DNA of 64,000 nucleotides from Mimachlamys varia (GCA_947623455.1 OX392538.1:36998001-37062000); one strand, 5' to 3'. Positions 23,518 through 35,394 are shown, counted from the first letter of the stretch. Translations and numbers: made by a program. The notes: a model not told the origin generated them from the sequence alone.

Positions 23518-26500
23518 AACTCCCCCATTTACACCATCAATGACAGCATTAGACTCCCCCATTTACAACATCAATGACAGCATTAGACTCCTCCATTTAC
23601 ACCATCAATGACAGCATTAGACTCCCCCATTTACAACATCAATGACAGCATTAGACTCCCCCATTTACACCATCAATGACAACATTAGACTCCCCCATTT
23701 ACAACATCAATGACAGCATAAGACTCCCCCATTTACACCATCAATGACAGCATTAGACTCCCCCATTTACACCATCAATGACAACATTAGACTCCCCTAT
23801 TTACAACATCAATGACAGCATTAGACTCCTCCATTTACACCATCAATGACAGCATTAGACTCCTCCATTTACACCATCAATGACAGCATTAGACTCCCCC
23901 ATTTACACAATCAATGACAGCATTAGACTCCCCCATTTACACCATCAATGACAGCATTAGACTCCCCCTAACACCATCAATGACAGCATTAGACTCCTCC
24001 ATTTACACCATCAATGACAGCATTAGAATCCCCTCCATTTACACCATCAATGACAGCATTAGACTCCCCCATTTACACCATCAATAACAGCATTAGACTC
24101 CTCCATTTACATCATCAATGACAGCATAAGACTTCCCCATTTACATCATCAATGACTGCATTACACTCCCCCATTTACACAATCAATGACAGCATTAGAC
24201 TCCTCCATTTACACCATCAATGACAGCATTACACTCCCCCATTTACACCATCAATGACAGCATTAGACTCCTCCTATCACCATCAATGACAGCATTAGAC
24301 TCCTCCATTTACATCATCAATGACAGCATTAGACTCCCCCATTTACACCATCAATGACAGCATTAGACTCCCCCATTTACACCATCAATGACAGCATTAG
24401 ACTCCTCCTATCACCATCAATGACAGCATTAGACTCCTCCATTTACATCATCAATGACAACATTAGACTCCCCCATTTACACCATCAATGACATCATTAG
24501 ACTCCCCCATTTACAACATCAATGACAGCATTAGACTCCTCCATTTACACCATCAATGACAGCATTAGACTCCCCCATTTACACCATCAATGACAGCATT
24601 AGACTCCTCCATTTACAACATCAATGACAGCATTAGACTTCCCCATTTACACCATCAATGACAGCATTAGACTTCCCCATTTACACCATCAATGACAGCA
24701 TTAGACTTCCCCATTTACACCATCAATGACAGCATTAGACTCCCCCATTTACACCATCAATGACAGCATTAGACTTCCCCATTTACACCATCAATGACAA
24801 CATTAGACTCCTCCTATCACCATCAATGACAGCACTAGACTCCTCCATTTACATCATCAATGACAGCATTAGACTCCCCCATTTACACCATCAATGACAG
24901 CATTAGACCCCTCCATTTACATCATCAATGACAACATTAGACTCCCCCATTTACACCATCAATGACATCATTAGACTCCCCCATTTACAACATCAATGAC
25001 AGCATTAGACTCCTCCATTTACACCATCAATGACAGCATTAGACTCCCCCATTTACACCATCAATGACAGCATTAGACTCCTCCATTTACACCATCAATG
25101 ACAGCATTAGACTCCCCCATTTACACCATCAATGACAGCATTAGACTCCCCCATTTACACCATCAATGACAGCACTAGACTCCTCCATTTACAACATCAA
25201 TGACAGCATTAGACTCCCCCATTTACACCATCAATGACAGCATTAGACTCCCCCATTTACACCATCAATGACAGCATTAGACTCCCCCATTTACACCATC
25301 AATGACAGCATTAGACTCCCCCATTTACACAATCAATGACAGCATTAGACTCCTCCATTTACACCATCAATGACAGCATTAGACTCCCCCATTTACAACA
25401 TCAATGACAGCATTAGACTCCTCCATTTACAACATCAATGACAGCATTAGACTCCTCCATTTACACCATCAATGACAGCATTAGACTCCCCCATTTACAA
25501 CATCAATGACAGCATTAGACTCCCCCATTTACACAATCAATGACAGCATTAGACTCCCCTCCATTTACACCATCAATGACAGCATTAGACTCCCCCATTT
25601 ACACCATCAATGACAGCATTAGACTCCTCCATTTACATCATCAATGACAGCATTAGACTCCCCCATTTACACCATCAATGACAGCATTAGACTCCCCCAT
25701 TTACACCATCAATGACAGCATTAGACTCCCCCATTAACACCATCAATGACAGCATTAGACTCCTCCATTTACACCATCAATGACAGCATTAGACTCCTCC
25801 ATTTACATTATCAATGACAGCATTAGACTCCTCCATTTACACCATCAATGACAGCATTAGACTCCTCCTATCACCATCAATGACAGCATTAGACTCCTCC
25901 ATTTACACCATCAATGACAGCATTAGACTCCCCCATTTACACCATCAATGACAGCATTAGACCCCTCCATTTACATCATCAATGACAACATTAGACTCCC
26001 CAATTTACACCATCAATGACATCATTAGACTCCCCCATTTACACCATCAATGACAGCATTAGACTCCTCCTATCACCATCAATGACAGCATTAGACTCCC
26101 CCATTTACACAATCAATGACAGCATTAGACTCCCCCATTTACACCATCAATGACAGCATTAGACTCCTCCATTTACACCATCAATGACAGCATTAGACTT
26201 CCCCATTTACACCATCAATGACAGCATTAGACTCCTCCATTTACACCATCAATGACAGCATTAGACTCCTCCATTTACACCATCAATGACAGCATTAGAC
26301 TCCCCCATTTACACACCATCAATGACAGCATTAGACTCCTCCTATCACCATCAATGACAGCATTAGACTCCCCCATTTACACCATCAATGACATCATTAG
26401 ACTCCCCCATTTACACCATCAATGACAGCATTAGATTCCCCCATTTACAACATCAATGACAGCATTAGACTCCTCCATTTACACCATCAATGACAGCATT

Positions 26501-29029
26501 AGACTTCCCCATTTACACCATCAATGACAGCATTAGACTCCTCCATTTACACCATCAATGACAGCATTAGACTCCTCCATTTACACCATCAATGACAGCA
26601 TTAGACTCCCCCATTTACACCATCAATGACAGCATTAGACTTCCCCATTTACACCATCAATGACAGCATTAGACTTCCCCATTTACACCATCAATGACAG
26701 CATTAGACTCCTCCTATCACCATCAATGACAGCATTAGACTCCTCCATTTACATCATCAATGACAACATTAGACTCCCCCATTTACACCATCAATGACAT
26801 CATTAGACTCCCCCATTTACAACATCAATGACAGCATTAGACTCCTCCATTTACACCATCAATGACAGCATTAGACTCCCCCATTTACACCATCAATGAC
26901 AGCATTAGACTCCTCCATTTACAACATCAATGACAGCATTAGACTTCCCCATTTACACCATCAATGACAGCATTAGACTTCCCCATTTACACCATCAATG
27001 ACAGCATTAGACTTCCCCATTTACACCATCAATGACAGCATTAGACTCCCCCATTTACACCATCAATGACAGCATTAGACTTCCCCATTTACACCATCAA
27101 TGACAACATTAGACTCCTCCTATCACCATCAATGACAGCACTAGACTCCTCCATTTACATCATCAATGACAGCATTAGACTCCCCCATTTACACCATCAA
27201 TGACAGCATTAGACCCCTCCATTTACATCATCAATGACAACATTAGACTCCCCCATTTACACCATCAATGACATCATTAGACTCCCCCATTTACAACATC
27301 AATGACAGCATTAGACTCCTCCATTTACACCATCAATGACAGCATTAGACTCCCCCATTTACACCATCAATGACAGCATTAGACTCCTCCATTTACACCA
27401 TCAATGACAGCATTAGACTCCCCCATTTACACCATCAATGACAGCATTAGACTCCCCCATTTACACCATCAATGACAGCACTAGACTCCTCCATTTACAA
27501 CATCAATGACAGCATTAGACTCCCCCATTTACACCATCAATGACAGCATTAGACTCCCCCATTTACACCATCAATGACAGCATTAGACTCCCCCATTTAC
27601 ACCATCAATGACAGCATTAGACTCCCCCATTTACACAATCAATGACAGCATTAGACTCCTCCATTTACACCATCAATGACAGCATTAGACTCCCCCATTT
27701 ACAACATCAATGACAGCATTAGACTCCTCCATTTACACCATCAATGACAGCATTAGACTCCTCCATTTACACCATCAATGACAGCATTAGACTCCCCCAT
27801 TTACAACATCAATGACAGCATTAGACTCCCCCATTTACACAATCAATGACAGCATTAGACTCCCCTCCATTTACACCATCAATGACAGCATTAGACTCCC
27901 CCATTTACACCATCAATGACAGCATTAGACTCCTCCATTTACATCATCAATGACAGCATTAGACTCCCCCATTAACACCATCAATGACAGCATTAGACTC
28001 CTCCATTTACACCATCAATGACAGCATTAGACTCCTCCATTTACATTATCAATGACAGCATTAGACTCCTCCATTTACACCATCAATGACAGCATTAGAC
28101 TCCCCCATTTATACCATCAATGACAGCATTAGACTCCTCCTATCACCATCAATGACAGCATTAGACTCCTCCATTTACACCATCAATGACAGCATTAGAC
28201 TCCCCCATTTACACCATCAATGACAGCATTAGACCCCTCCATTTACATCATCAATGACAACATTAGACTCCCCAATTTACACCATCAATGACATCATTAG
28301 ACTCCCCCATTTACACCATCAATGACAGCATTAGACTCCTCCTATCACCATCAATGACAGCATTAGACTCCCCCATTTACACAATCAATGACAGCATTAG
28401 ACTCCCCCATTTACACCATCAATGACAGCATTAGACTCCTCCATTTACACCATCAATGACAGCATTAGACTTCCCCATTTACACCATCAATGACAGCATT
28501 AGACTCCTCCATTTACACCATCAATGACAGCATTAGACTCCTCCATTTACACCATCAATGACAGCATTAGACTCCCCCATTTACACACCATCAATGACAG
28601 CATTAGACTCCTCCTATCACCATCAATGACAGCATTAGACTCCCCCATTTACACCATCAATGACATCATTAGACTCCCCCATTTACACCATCAATGACAG
28701 CATTAGATTCCCCCATTTACAACATCAATGACAGCATTAGACTCCTCCATTTACACCATCAATGACAGCATTAGACTTCCCCATTTACACCATCAATGAC
28801 AGCATTAGACTCCTCCATTTACACCATCAATGACAGCATTAGACTCCTCCATTTACACCATCAATGACAGCATTAGACTCCCCCATTTACACCATCAATG
28901 ACAGCATTAGACTCCTCCTATCACCATCAATGACAGCATTAGATTCCCCCATTTACACCATCAATGACAGCATTAGACTCCCCCATTTACACCATCAATG
29001 ACAGCATTAGACTCCCCCATTTACAACAT
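23518..29029. repeat. 34-bp satellite/minisatellite array, about 160 copies
   Basis: The unit reads ACTCCCCCATTTACACC followed by ATCAATGACAGCATTAG (34 bp). Variants include CTCC for CCCC, a shortened CTCCTATCACC form, TACAACATC and TACATCATC. The unit length is not a multiple of three and stops occur in every frame, so it is not coding. Rare variants recur 2240-2307 bp apart, showing a large internal duplication. The array ends abruptly at the DIRS element. Confidence 0.97.
24430..29000. repeat. Higher-order direct duplication of about 2.3 kb inside the 34-bp array
   Basis: Rare variants appear in the same order twice: the CATCATCAATGACAACATT pair at 24437 and 26743; ACTCCCCTCCATTT at 25552 and 27859; CCCATTAACACC near 25731 and 27968; TACATTATCAATG near 25804 and 28044; TTTACACACCATC near 26310 and 28582. 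The offset falls from 2307 to about 2240 after two units are lost in the second copy near 27960, then rises to about 2272. Confidence 0.85.
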
Positions 29030-29450
29030 CACCTGCAAGGCGGACAAAGTTCGTAAAGCCCCGTTCAGAGCAGAGGTAAGTCTGTCCTGAATGTCGGCCT
29101 TTTCTGTCTCTGATGTCCGACCCTCAGGCAGATCGGAAACCCTATATAGGCATACAGTAAAGTAGTCTATATACGACAGAATTTGGATGGAAAGACGCAG
29201 CAGTCTTTCCATCTTGTGGTGTTCCTTGGAACCGAACACCACCTGATCCACCGATTTACCAGGCCAGGCAGCAAGCTCTCTCGACTCCAGTTTAACTGGC
29301 TGAGGGGCGAGCAAACCATCATGTGTAGCAAAATCAATGGAACGAACTTCTGACAAATCGCTGACACATAGCTGCAACCCAGTAAACCCAGGCGCGCGAG
29401 TTGCAGAAGCATTCTTCTCCAGAACTCGGGACTTGGCAGTGGTCAGTGCT
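29030..29450 (-). repeat. Inverted copy of DIRS gag, left arm (421 bp)
   Basis: Reverse complement of 30831-31251 at about 99% identity. On the minus strand it encodes the same peptide segment (LCVSDLSEVRSIDFATHD and onward to NGALRTLSALQV), with only a couple of substitutions. Homology stops sharply at 29030 and 29450, leaving a 1380-bp spacer between the arms. Confidence 0.97.
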
Positions 29451-31598
29451 GGTTTGGCACGGCCAAGGGTCGAATTGACTGGGAACGCCCGTAAGCTTTC
29501 GAGCTTGCCTCCGGGTAGGGACTACCGGTCGCCGGTCGTTGACTCTGTCAATGATCCCGGCATTCCAAGCGGTATTGTAGGTAGACACGGCATTGAGGCT
29601 GGGCCTGTGCCTTCGGGTTCAGGTCCTAGTGGCTGTACGGACTTTCTTTCGGGATTGTCCGTATCCACTGGGATTAGTGATGCGCAGCTCACTAATTCCA
29701 GCGTCTTTGCTGGTCAAGCTTTCCCTCCCGGTCAATTGCCTGGCCCCGGTCCTATTAGGCCGGGTCCACCTTTGCCAGGGAACCCGGTGGTTTGTCCATC
29801 CGGGTTTGGGTTTGCTGGACAATCAGACGGTTATCGGCCTCCGATTTCCCAAGGCTTCGGGTATACGGGCATCCGCGGGCATCCATCCCTTGGCCACCCT
29901 TTGGGTTGGGTTCCAACAATATCCCGGCAGTTATGGACAGGGTCCATACATGTCTGGGTTTCCGCTTAGAGGGAGTGGTGGTCCACCCTCGCCTTTCGGG
30001 CAGGGTAGCCAGCCCCAGGCTCAGGCAGGCCAGTTTGGCCAATTCTGGGGTCACTCCCAGCCCACGGGACCTGTCCCTTTCCCTCCGGGATATGGGGTTG
30101 ACCCCATGCGGTTTCCTTTTTGGAACCCATGGGGCTTGGTCTCTCCCTCGCGGAGACGGGTTAGCGGCAGCTACGTTGACCCCCCCCCCCCTCCACGTTC
30201 TGCCGCATCGGGGGCCGTTATGGCCGGTCCAAAAAAGGTTTGCCGGACCTTTAGGACTTCTGCCTCCAGGGCAGTCCCTACCGCCTCTGATTCCAAGGAT
30301 AGGGTTGTGGCTTCTAGTCCTAAACCCACGGCGACGGTTGTTAGGCGCTCTGCGCCTAAGCGCCGTTATGTGGAGCCCCCGCTAGAGCGTTCGCTTGAGC
30401 TGGCTCCATTGGCCGACCCTTATCTCCCACATCCTGTCGCTACTTACGGTGGTGACGGAGTGGAGGATATGGATTGCGAGGGCGTGGGTATGGCAGAGGA
30501 TGAGGACGTTGTTCGTCTCTCTCCGGGGTGCTCTGACATTGACGCTGGTCAGTCGGAGTCGTCTGAGGACGATCTTCATGAGGTTCCGGCCTCTGAGGAA
30601 GATACCTTAGGAGAGGGCGACTCTGAGGCTGTTGAGGTCGAGGCCCAACAGGTCCTTTCCGGGATGCGAGGCCTTAGGGCCGATGTATCCCGGATTCTCG
30701 GAGAGCAGGTATGCCCGCCACCTGCCGCGTCCTCTGTTCCCGAGTCCACTACCCTTTTGGGATCCCTAGTGGCTCCTCGGTCATCCGCGCAGGCGGATCG
30801 ATCTCTGCCCGAAGGCACAATCGTGTCTGCAGCACTGACCACTGCCAAGTCCCGAGTTCTGGAGAAGAATGCTTCTGCAACTCGCGCGCCTGGGTTTACT
30901 GGGTTGCAGCTATGTGTCAGCGATTTGTCAGAAGTTCGTTCCATTGACTTTGCTACACATGATGGTTTGCTTGCCCCTCAGCCAGTTAAACTGGAGTCGA
31001 GAGAGCTTGCTGCCTGGCCTGGTAAATCGGTGGATCAGGTGGTGTTCGGTTCCAAGGAACACCACAAGATGGAAAGACTGCTGCGTCTTTCCATCCAAAT
31101 TCTGTCGTATATAGACTACTTTACTGTATGCCTATATAGGGTTTCCGATCTGCCTGAGGGTCGGACATCAGAGACAGAAAAGGCCGACATTCAGGACAGA
31201 CTTACCTCTGCTCTGAACGGGGCTTTACGAACTTTGTCCGCCTTGCAGGTGTCCTCGCTCGTGAACCTCGTGTTGGCCAGGCGTTTTTCAGTTTTGAAAA
31301 ATCGCCCGGTCGATGAACCTTATCGGTCCCGGTTGTTGACTGCCCCCTTTTCGGAGGGTCCCTTCCTTCTGTACAGAAGGATTTGAAGGAGGACTCGGTC
31401 GCCTCTGCACTTTTAGTGAAGAGGATTCAGACTGAGAGGGCCAGCACCTCGCAGGGGTCAGCGCCCCCCAAGAAGAGGGCTAAGACTTCGGTTCCGCAGA
31501 CTCATGCGCAACCTAAGCCTAAGCCTCCCTTCAAGGGCAACAAGGGGAAAGGTAAGAAGGGCAAAAACCCTCCTGGGGGCAAGAAGAAGGGTTCCTGA
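29451..31598 (+). pseudogene. DIRS gag-like gene, frameshifted
   Basis: Three successive frames form one gag-like protein. Frame 3 from 29451 is a Pro/Gly-rich region (QLPGPGPIRPGPPLPG, about 29735). Frame 1 from about 29900 has GFQQYPGSYGQGP, then FGQGSQPQAQAGQFGQF, a basic patch (VVRRSAPKRRYV, about 30340), an acidic Ser-rich stretch (SESSEDDLHEVPASEED), and the conserved LQLCVSDLSEV...VVFGSKEHHKMERLL segment. Frame 3 again from about 31368 gives a very basic C-terminus (KPPFKGNKGKGKKGKN) ending at 31598. The first shift lies at about 29890-29910, the second at about 31368. The native N-terminus is lost where the inverted arm joins at 29450. DIRS gag proteins are presumed to bind RNA; here that rests on the basic tail. 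Confidence 0.8.
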
Positions 31599-33135
31599 CT
31601 CCCTTCTTCCCTCCTTGAGCGTAGACGACGGGCTTGGTCTAGGGGAGTGCAGTTCTCTCGACTCAAGCTCCGGTCCTTCTCCCGCAGAATTAGACTTAGG
31701 GTCAGCAGACGGTTCTCTTGCTTGGCAAGGGCTAGATCTTCCGCGACCAGATCTTCCTGTGGGAGGGCGTCTCTCCTTTTTCCTGCCGGAATGGAAGGAA
31801 ATAACGGAGGATGCATGGGCATTGTCTGTGGTATCGGAGGGATTAGGTATCCCTCTGTTACAGGATCCCCTCTTGTCGGCAGAGCCAATTTTCTTTCCTC
31901 CACCGGGGGATCGGGAAAAGGCTCTGGCTATCCAGGAGGAAGTAAGGACAATGCTAGTCAAGGGCGCGGTCGAGGAGCTACCAGTGTTGGGTTGCACCCC
32001 CGGCTTCTATTCCAGAATGTTTCTGGTGAGGAAGAAGTCCGGGGCATGGCGTCCCATCATCGATCTAAGCGCCTTCAACAGGCACGTAGATTCTCCTCAC
32101 TTCAAGATGGAGACTCCTCGGGGCATCATTGCTTCCGTGAGAGACGGAATGTGGGCAACTTCAGTAGATCTGAAGGACGCTTACTTCCACATCCCCATCA
32201 GGAAGTCGGCACGGAAGTACCTTCGGTTCACATGCAACGGGAAGGTCTTCCAGTTCCGGGCCATGCCATTCGGGCTCACGACTACTTTGGTGTTTACCAA
32301 GCTGCTGCAGGTAGTCGTGGGTTTCCTGCATTCCAGGGGAATAGATGTGCACATCTATTTCGACGATTCCCTCATGCTCCACCTTGTGAGGGAATCTTTG
32401 GTGCAGGATACCCGTCTGGTCCTGAAACTTTTGCTCAGAGTCGGCTTCATTCCGTCCAGAGAAAAGTCGGAGGTTTCCCCTACTCAGGATTTCGTCTTCC
32501 TGGGGAACCGTTTCAATACGGTTCAGGGCATTGCCCTTCCACCGCTGGAGAAGTACGAGAAAGCCAGGGATTTGTCCCTGACCATCATCGGCAGGTCTCG
32601 CGTCCAGGTGCGTTGGTTCCTCAGTTTTCTGGGTTATCTCAACGCCCTGGCAGATGTGGTCCCCTTAGGGAGACTTTACATCAGGCCTCTTCAGATGTTT
32701 CTCCTTGCCAATTGGGTCCCTTCTTCAAGGGATTGGGAAGCCTGGCTTCCTCTCACCAAGTCTGTCAAGGAGTATGCTCGATGGTGGACCATTCAGGGAA
32801 ATGTTCTCCAAGGGGTTCCTCTGTCCAAGCCGGCCCCCACTATGACTCTGTATACGGATGCGTCCATGACAGGGTGGGGGGCTTACCTCGACGGTCATTG
32901 CCGGTCGGGGGAGTGGTCTGGGGAACAGCTCTCAGAGCACATCAATGTGCTCGAGATGAGAGCTGTTCTGTTAGCTCTGCAGTCTCTCCGAGAGATCCTG
33001 CAGTCCAAGGTGGTTTGTGTGGCTACGGACAACTCTACAGTTGTCGCGTATCTGGAGAGAGAGGAGGGACCAGGTCTCACATTCTGTGTGCCCTCGCTAT
33101 TCGTGTTCTTCTTCTGTGTCAGGAGATGCAGCTGA
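31504..33135 (+). pseudogene. DIRS reverse transcriptase-RNase H (frameshifted near its end)
   Basis: A 543-codon open frame overlaps the gag end by 95 bp. RT blocks: RKKSGAWRPIIDLSAFNRH (about residues 178-196), TSVDLKDAYFHIPI with the first catalytic Asp, FRAMPFGLTT, VFTKLLQ, and IYFDDSLM, the YxDD box of this family. RNase H follows: LYTDASMTGWGAYL, INVLEMRAVLLAL and ATDNSTVVAYLE give three of the four acidic residues. The fourth (GKLNVLADTLSRR, about 33160) lies in another frame, because a GAGAGAGAGG run at about 33052-33063 has gained two bases. Frame 3 then continues through RPHVDLFATSLNNQLP to a stop at 33599. The TTTLVF segment differs from the usual TAPLVF. This is the best-preserved gene of the element, but as it stands it lacks a complete RNase H. 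Confidence 0.9.
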
Positions 33136-33599
33136 CGATCCATGTCAAGCATCTTCCCGGCAAGTTGAATGTTCTGGCGGATACTCTTTCCAGGCGCCGC
33201 CAGCCGGTATTGACAGAATGGCAATTGAACAGGCCTCACGTAGACCTTTTCGCCACTTCCCTGAACAATCAACTGCCAACCTTTGTCTCTCCGGTTCCAG
33301 ATCCGAGGGCTTGGGCCGTGGACGCTCTATCTCTGGACTGGGAGGGAATGCATGCATATGCATTTCCTCCCTTCAACCTGGTGGGCAGGGTCCTACAGAA
33401 GTTTCAGGAACATCATTGCTCCCTTATTCTGATAGCACCCATGTGGCCGAGGCAGCCATGGTTTCCAGGGCTGCTGTCGCTCCTGGTAGAAGAACCACTG
33501 GCTGTTCCTGTCAGGTCGAACCTCGGACAGCTATTTCCAGCGTGCTGTCTTTTCATGGCAGAGCAGAGGTGGGCTCATCCCCATCTCTGTCTGCCTTGA
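33136..33599 (+). pseudogene. DIRS RNase H/connection tail, out of frame
   Basis: Continuation of the RT-RNase H protein in frame 3: QLTIHVKHLPGKLNVLADTL, NRPHVDLFATSLNNQ and LILIAPMWPRQPWFPGLL, ending at 33599. It is separated from the upstream part by the 2-bp dinucleotide-run expansion. Confidence 0.8.
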
Positions 33600-34355
33600 T
33601 CAGAGGGTTTGGGCTGGATAGGCCCAGGGTTCGGCAGTTGGCTCCGCAGTGGAATCTTGCGCTGGTGCTCGAGTCTTTGATGCGGGCACCATAAGAGCCA
33701 TTAGACTCTGCTTCCTTAAAGTTTGTCACTTTTAAGGCGGTGTTTCTAATAGCCCTGGCCTCGGGACGTAGGAGGAGTGAGATTCACGCGTTGTCGTCTC
33801 ACCCTTCATGTCTTAGATGGTCTAGGAATTACGCTGCCGTAACTCTCCTCACCGATCCAGCCTTTATGGCTAAGAATCAGGTGCCTGGCTTTTCGCCCGA
33901 TCCTATCAATGTTCCATCATTGACTTCCTTTGTTGGCTCAGAAGAGAGAGATAGGTTACTGTGTCCCTGTAGGGCTCTTAGGTTTTATCTCGATAAAACC
34001 AAGGGGGGGCGGGGTCCTCGATCTCGACTGTTTTTGCATCAAGCAGGGTCAACATGATATCTCCTCTCAGTCAGTGTCAAGGTGGATTTGTCAGGTAATC
34101 AGGTATGCCTATGATCACTCTGACGATCAGGTTCGGGCGCTTTATAAGGTAAGAGCTCACGAGGTAAGGGCCCTTGCGGCGTCATGGGCCCTCCTCAACG
34201 GCTCCTCCTTCCAGGAGGTCATGTCTGCGGCATTTTGGCGGGGACAGACCACATTCACAGACTTTTACCTAAGGTCGTTGTCATCCCATTCTGATGGGCT
34301 ATACTCATTGGGGCCGGTTGTGGTGGCACAGTCTGTTGCTGTGCCTCCTCAGTAG
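33588..34355 (+). pseudogene. DIRS tyrosine recombinase, C-terminal catalytic domain, broken
   Basis: Frame 2 gives GFGLDRPRVRQLAPQWNL, then a stop (TAA at 33692) and SLKFVTFKAVFLIALASGRRRSEIHAL, which holds the first catalytic Arg. A frameshift at about 34045 leads to frame 3, with VRAHEVRALAASWALL (the HxxR pair), AFWRGQTTFTDFYLRSL (Trp and the nucleophilic Tyr) and a stop at 34353-34355. This family inserts circular element DNA by strand exchange rather than with an integrase. The N-terminal core-binding (SAM-like) domain of about 100 residues is missing between the RNase H tail and the catalytic part, so there is an internal deletion as well as the stop and frameshift. The catalytic residues themselves are all visible. 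Confidence 0.85.
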
Positions 34356-34568
34356 TAGGTGATGGTCCGTTTTTAATCAGTATGCTATCAGGCATCACGG
34401 TGGGTTACCTCCCCGTGTCACGTGGAGTTGCTTTTTCACCACTTTTTAATTATGGGGTGTTTTTGGGGGTTTGTCCTTTCTGGCCTTCCATCTCCTAGCT
34501 TGAGCATGTCTCGAGTTCCTCCATCAGCCTGATCTGGATTCGGAGTCACCACTGCGGTAAGACGAATT

Positions 34569-34661
34569 CGCATACTAAAGTTATGGTAATTATTACTGAA
34601 ATGAAATTGAGGTTTTTTAGGTAAAACCAATTTTCATGGTGTAATACTTACCATAACTTTA
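34569..34661. repeat. DIRS right-end inverted repeat, inner copy
   Basis: GAGGTTTTTTAGGTAAAACC followed by AATTTTCATGGTGTAATACTT is the reverse complement of the sequence at 34836-34897. The segment is itself partly palindromic: GCATACTAAAGTTATGGTAA at its left pairs with TTACCATAACTTTA at its right. Confidence 0.8.
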
Positions 34662-34835
34662 TGGAGTCCCACCCTATATTCCTCCCCTTGCCTCCTCATC
34701 TTTGGTTGTCTTTTGGCACCATAAAAGGTTTTTGAGGACGGGAGATCACGCTGCGGCTCTGTCGTAGTTGGGGGAAGGCGGGATATTTGAATCTTTTGTT
34801 TTGGGCTACAAAGATGGGTGTAGGTACTATATATT

Positions 34836-34897
34836 GCATACTAAAGTTATGGTAAGTATTACATCATGAAAATTGGTTTTACCTAAAAAACCTCAAG
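34836..34897. repeat. DIRS right-end inverted repeat, outer copy
   Basis: Begins ACTAAAGTTATGGTAAGTAT and ends CCTAAAAAACCTCAA. It pairs with 34606-34661 and is followed at once by an unrelated tandem repeat, which marks the element boundary. Confidence 0.75.
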
Positions 34898-35125
34898 TCA
34901 GTAAGTTTGGAACGTTAACTGCTGCCTTATTCTGAGCACAGGAACCCGCGAATTGGTCACTGTCTTTAATTTGTGTGCGAGTCTTATAGTCGATCTATAT
35001 ATCCTATTCAGTAAGTTTGGAACGTTAACTACTGCCGTATTCTGAGCACAGGGACCCGCGAATTGGTCACTGTCTTTGTGTGCGAGTCTTATAGTCTATC
35101 TATATATCCTAGTCAGTAAGTTTGG
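34898..35125. repeat. Tandem repeat of about 110 bp, two full units
   Basis: TCAGTAAGTTTGGAACGTTA starts units at 34898 and 35008, and the third unit is cut off at about 35125. Both full units share GACCCGCGAATTGGTCACTG-like text. Confidence 0.85.
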
Positions 35126-35216
35126 AGGGGGATGGGGGTAGTCTTGGGATATATTGAAGTATGCGGACTGTAAACTGTAACTAATTCTCATAGTCTTGTG
35201 AAAGCGAACAATTTGT

Positions 35217-35246
35217 AGGGGGGGTGGGGGTGGGGGGGGGGGGGTT
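35217..35246. other. Guanine-run tract, potential G-quadruplex
   Basis: Three or more G runs of 5-13 bases separated by single T residues. By composition it could fold as a G-quadruplex on the plus strand. Confidence 0.5.
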
Positions 35247-35299
35247 ACTGCGCATCGGCTTCCCTTGGGTAATATTTCAAAAACTTCACAACAGAAATA

Positions 35300-35389
35300 A
35301 AACCGGGTATACGATGACGTAACACATGCTACACCATTTAAATTTTGTAATAGATACAGTATGACGAAAAAATGAATTAAACTGCATCA
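35300..35389 (-). mobile_element. Inverted partial retrozyme copy starting at the ribozyme cleavage site
   Basis: On the minus strand the sequence from 35389, TGATGCAGTTTAATTCATTT and onward, matches the plus-strand sequence immediately 3' of the predicted hammerhead cleavage positions at 35864 and 36204. The match continues to about 35300 (GTAACGTCATC, ACCCGG). Homology stops upstream of TGATGC, where the ribozyme core would begin. Confidence 0.65.
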
Positions 35390-35394
35390 ATTAA

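Larger units (their letters stand above)
29030..34897 (+). mobile_element. DIRS-type tyrosine-recombinase retrotransposon, decayed
   Basis: Gag-like, RT-RNase H and tyrosine recombinase regions follow in the order expected for DIRS elements, with no integrase or aspartic protease. The left end is an inverted copy of its own gag; the right end carries inverted repeats near 34569-34897. All three genes have frameshifts or stops. It has replaced the end of the 34-bp satellite on its left and abuts a 110-bp tandem repeat on its right. Confidence 0.9.

Noticed and set aside
23518..29029. CRISPR-like array, because of the short regular repeats
   Set aside because: There are no unique spacers: the 34-bp units are contiguous satellite copies in a eukaryotic genome.
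29593..29822. Long frames on both strands through the DIRS gag region
   Set aside because: The region is GC-rich with few stops; only the frames joined by gag homology are taken as real.
32161..33363. Minus-strand open frames opposite the DIRS RT
   Set aside because: Shadows of the RT-RNase H reading frame without their own motifs.
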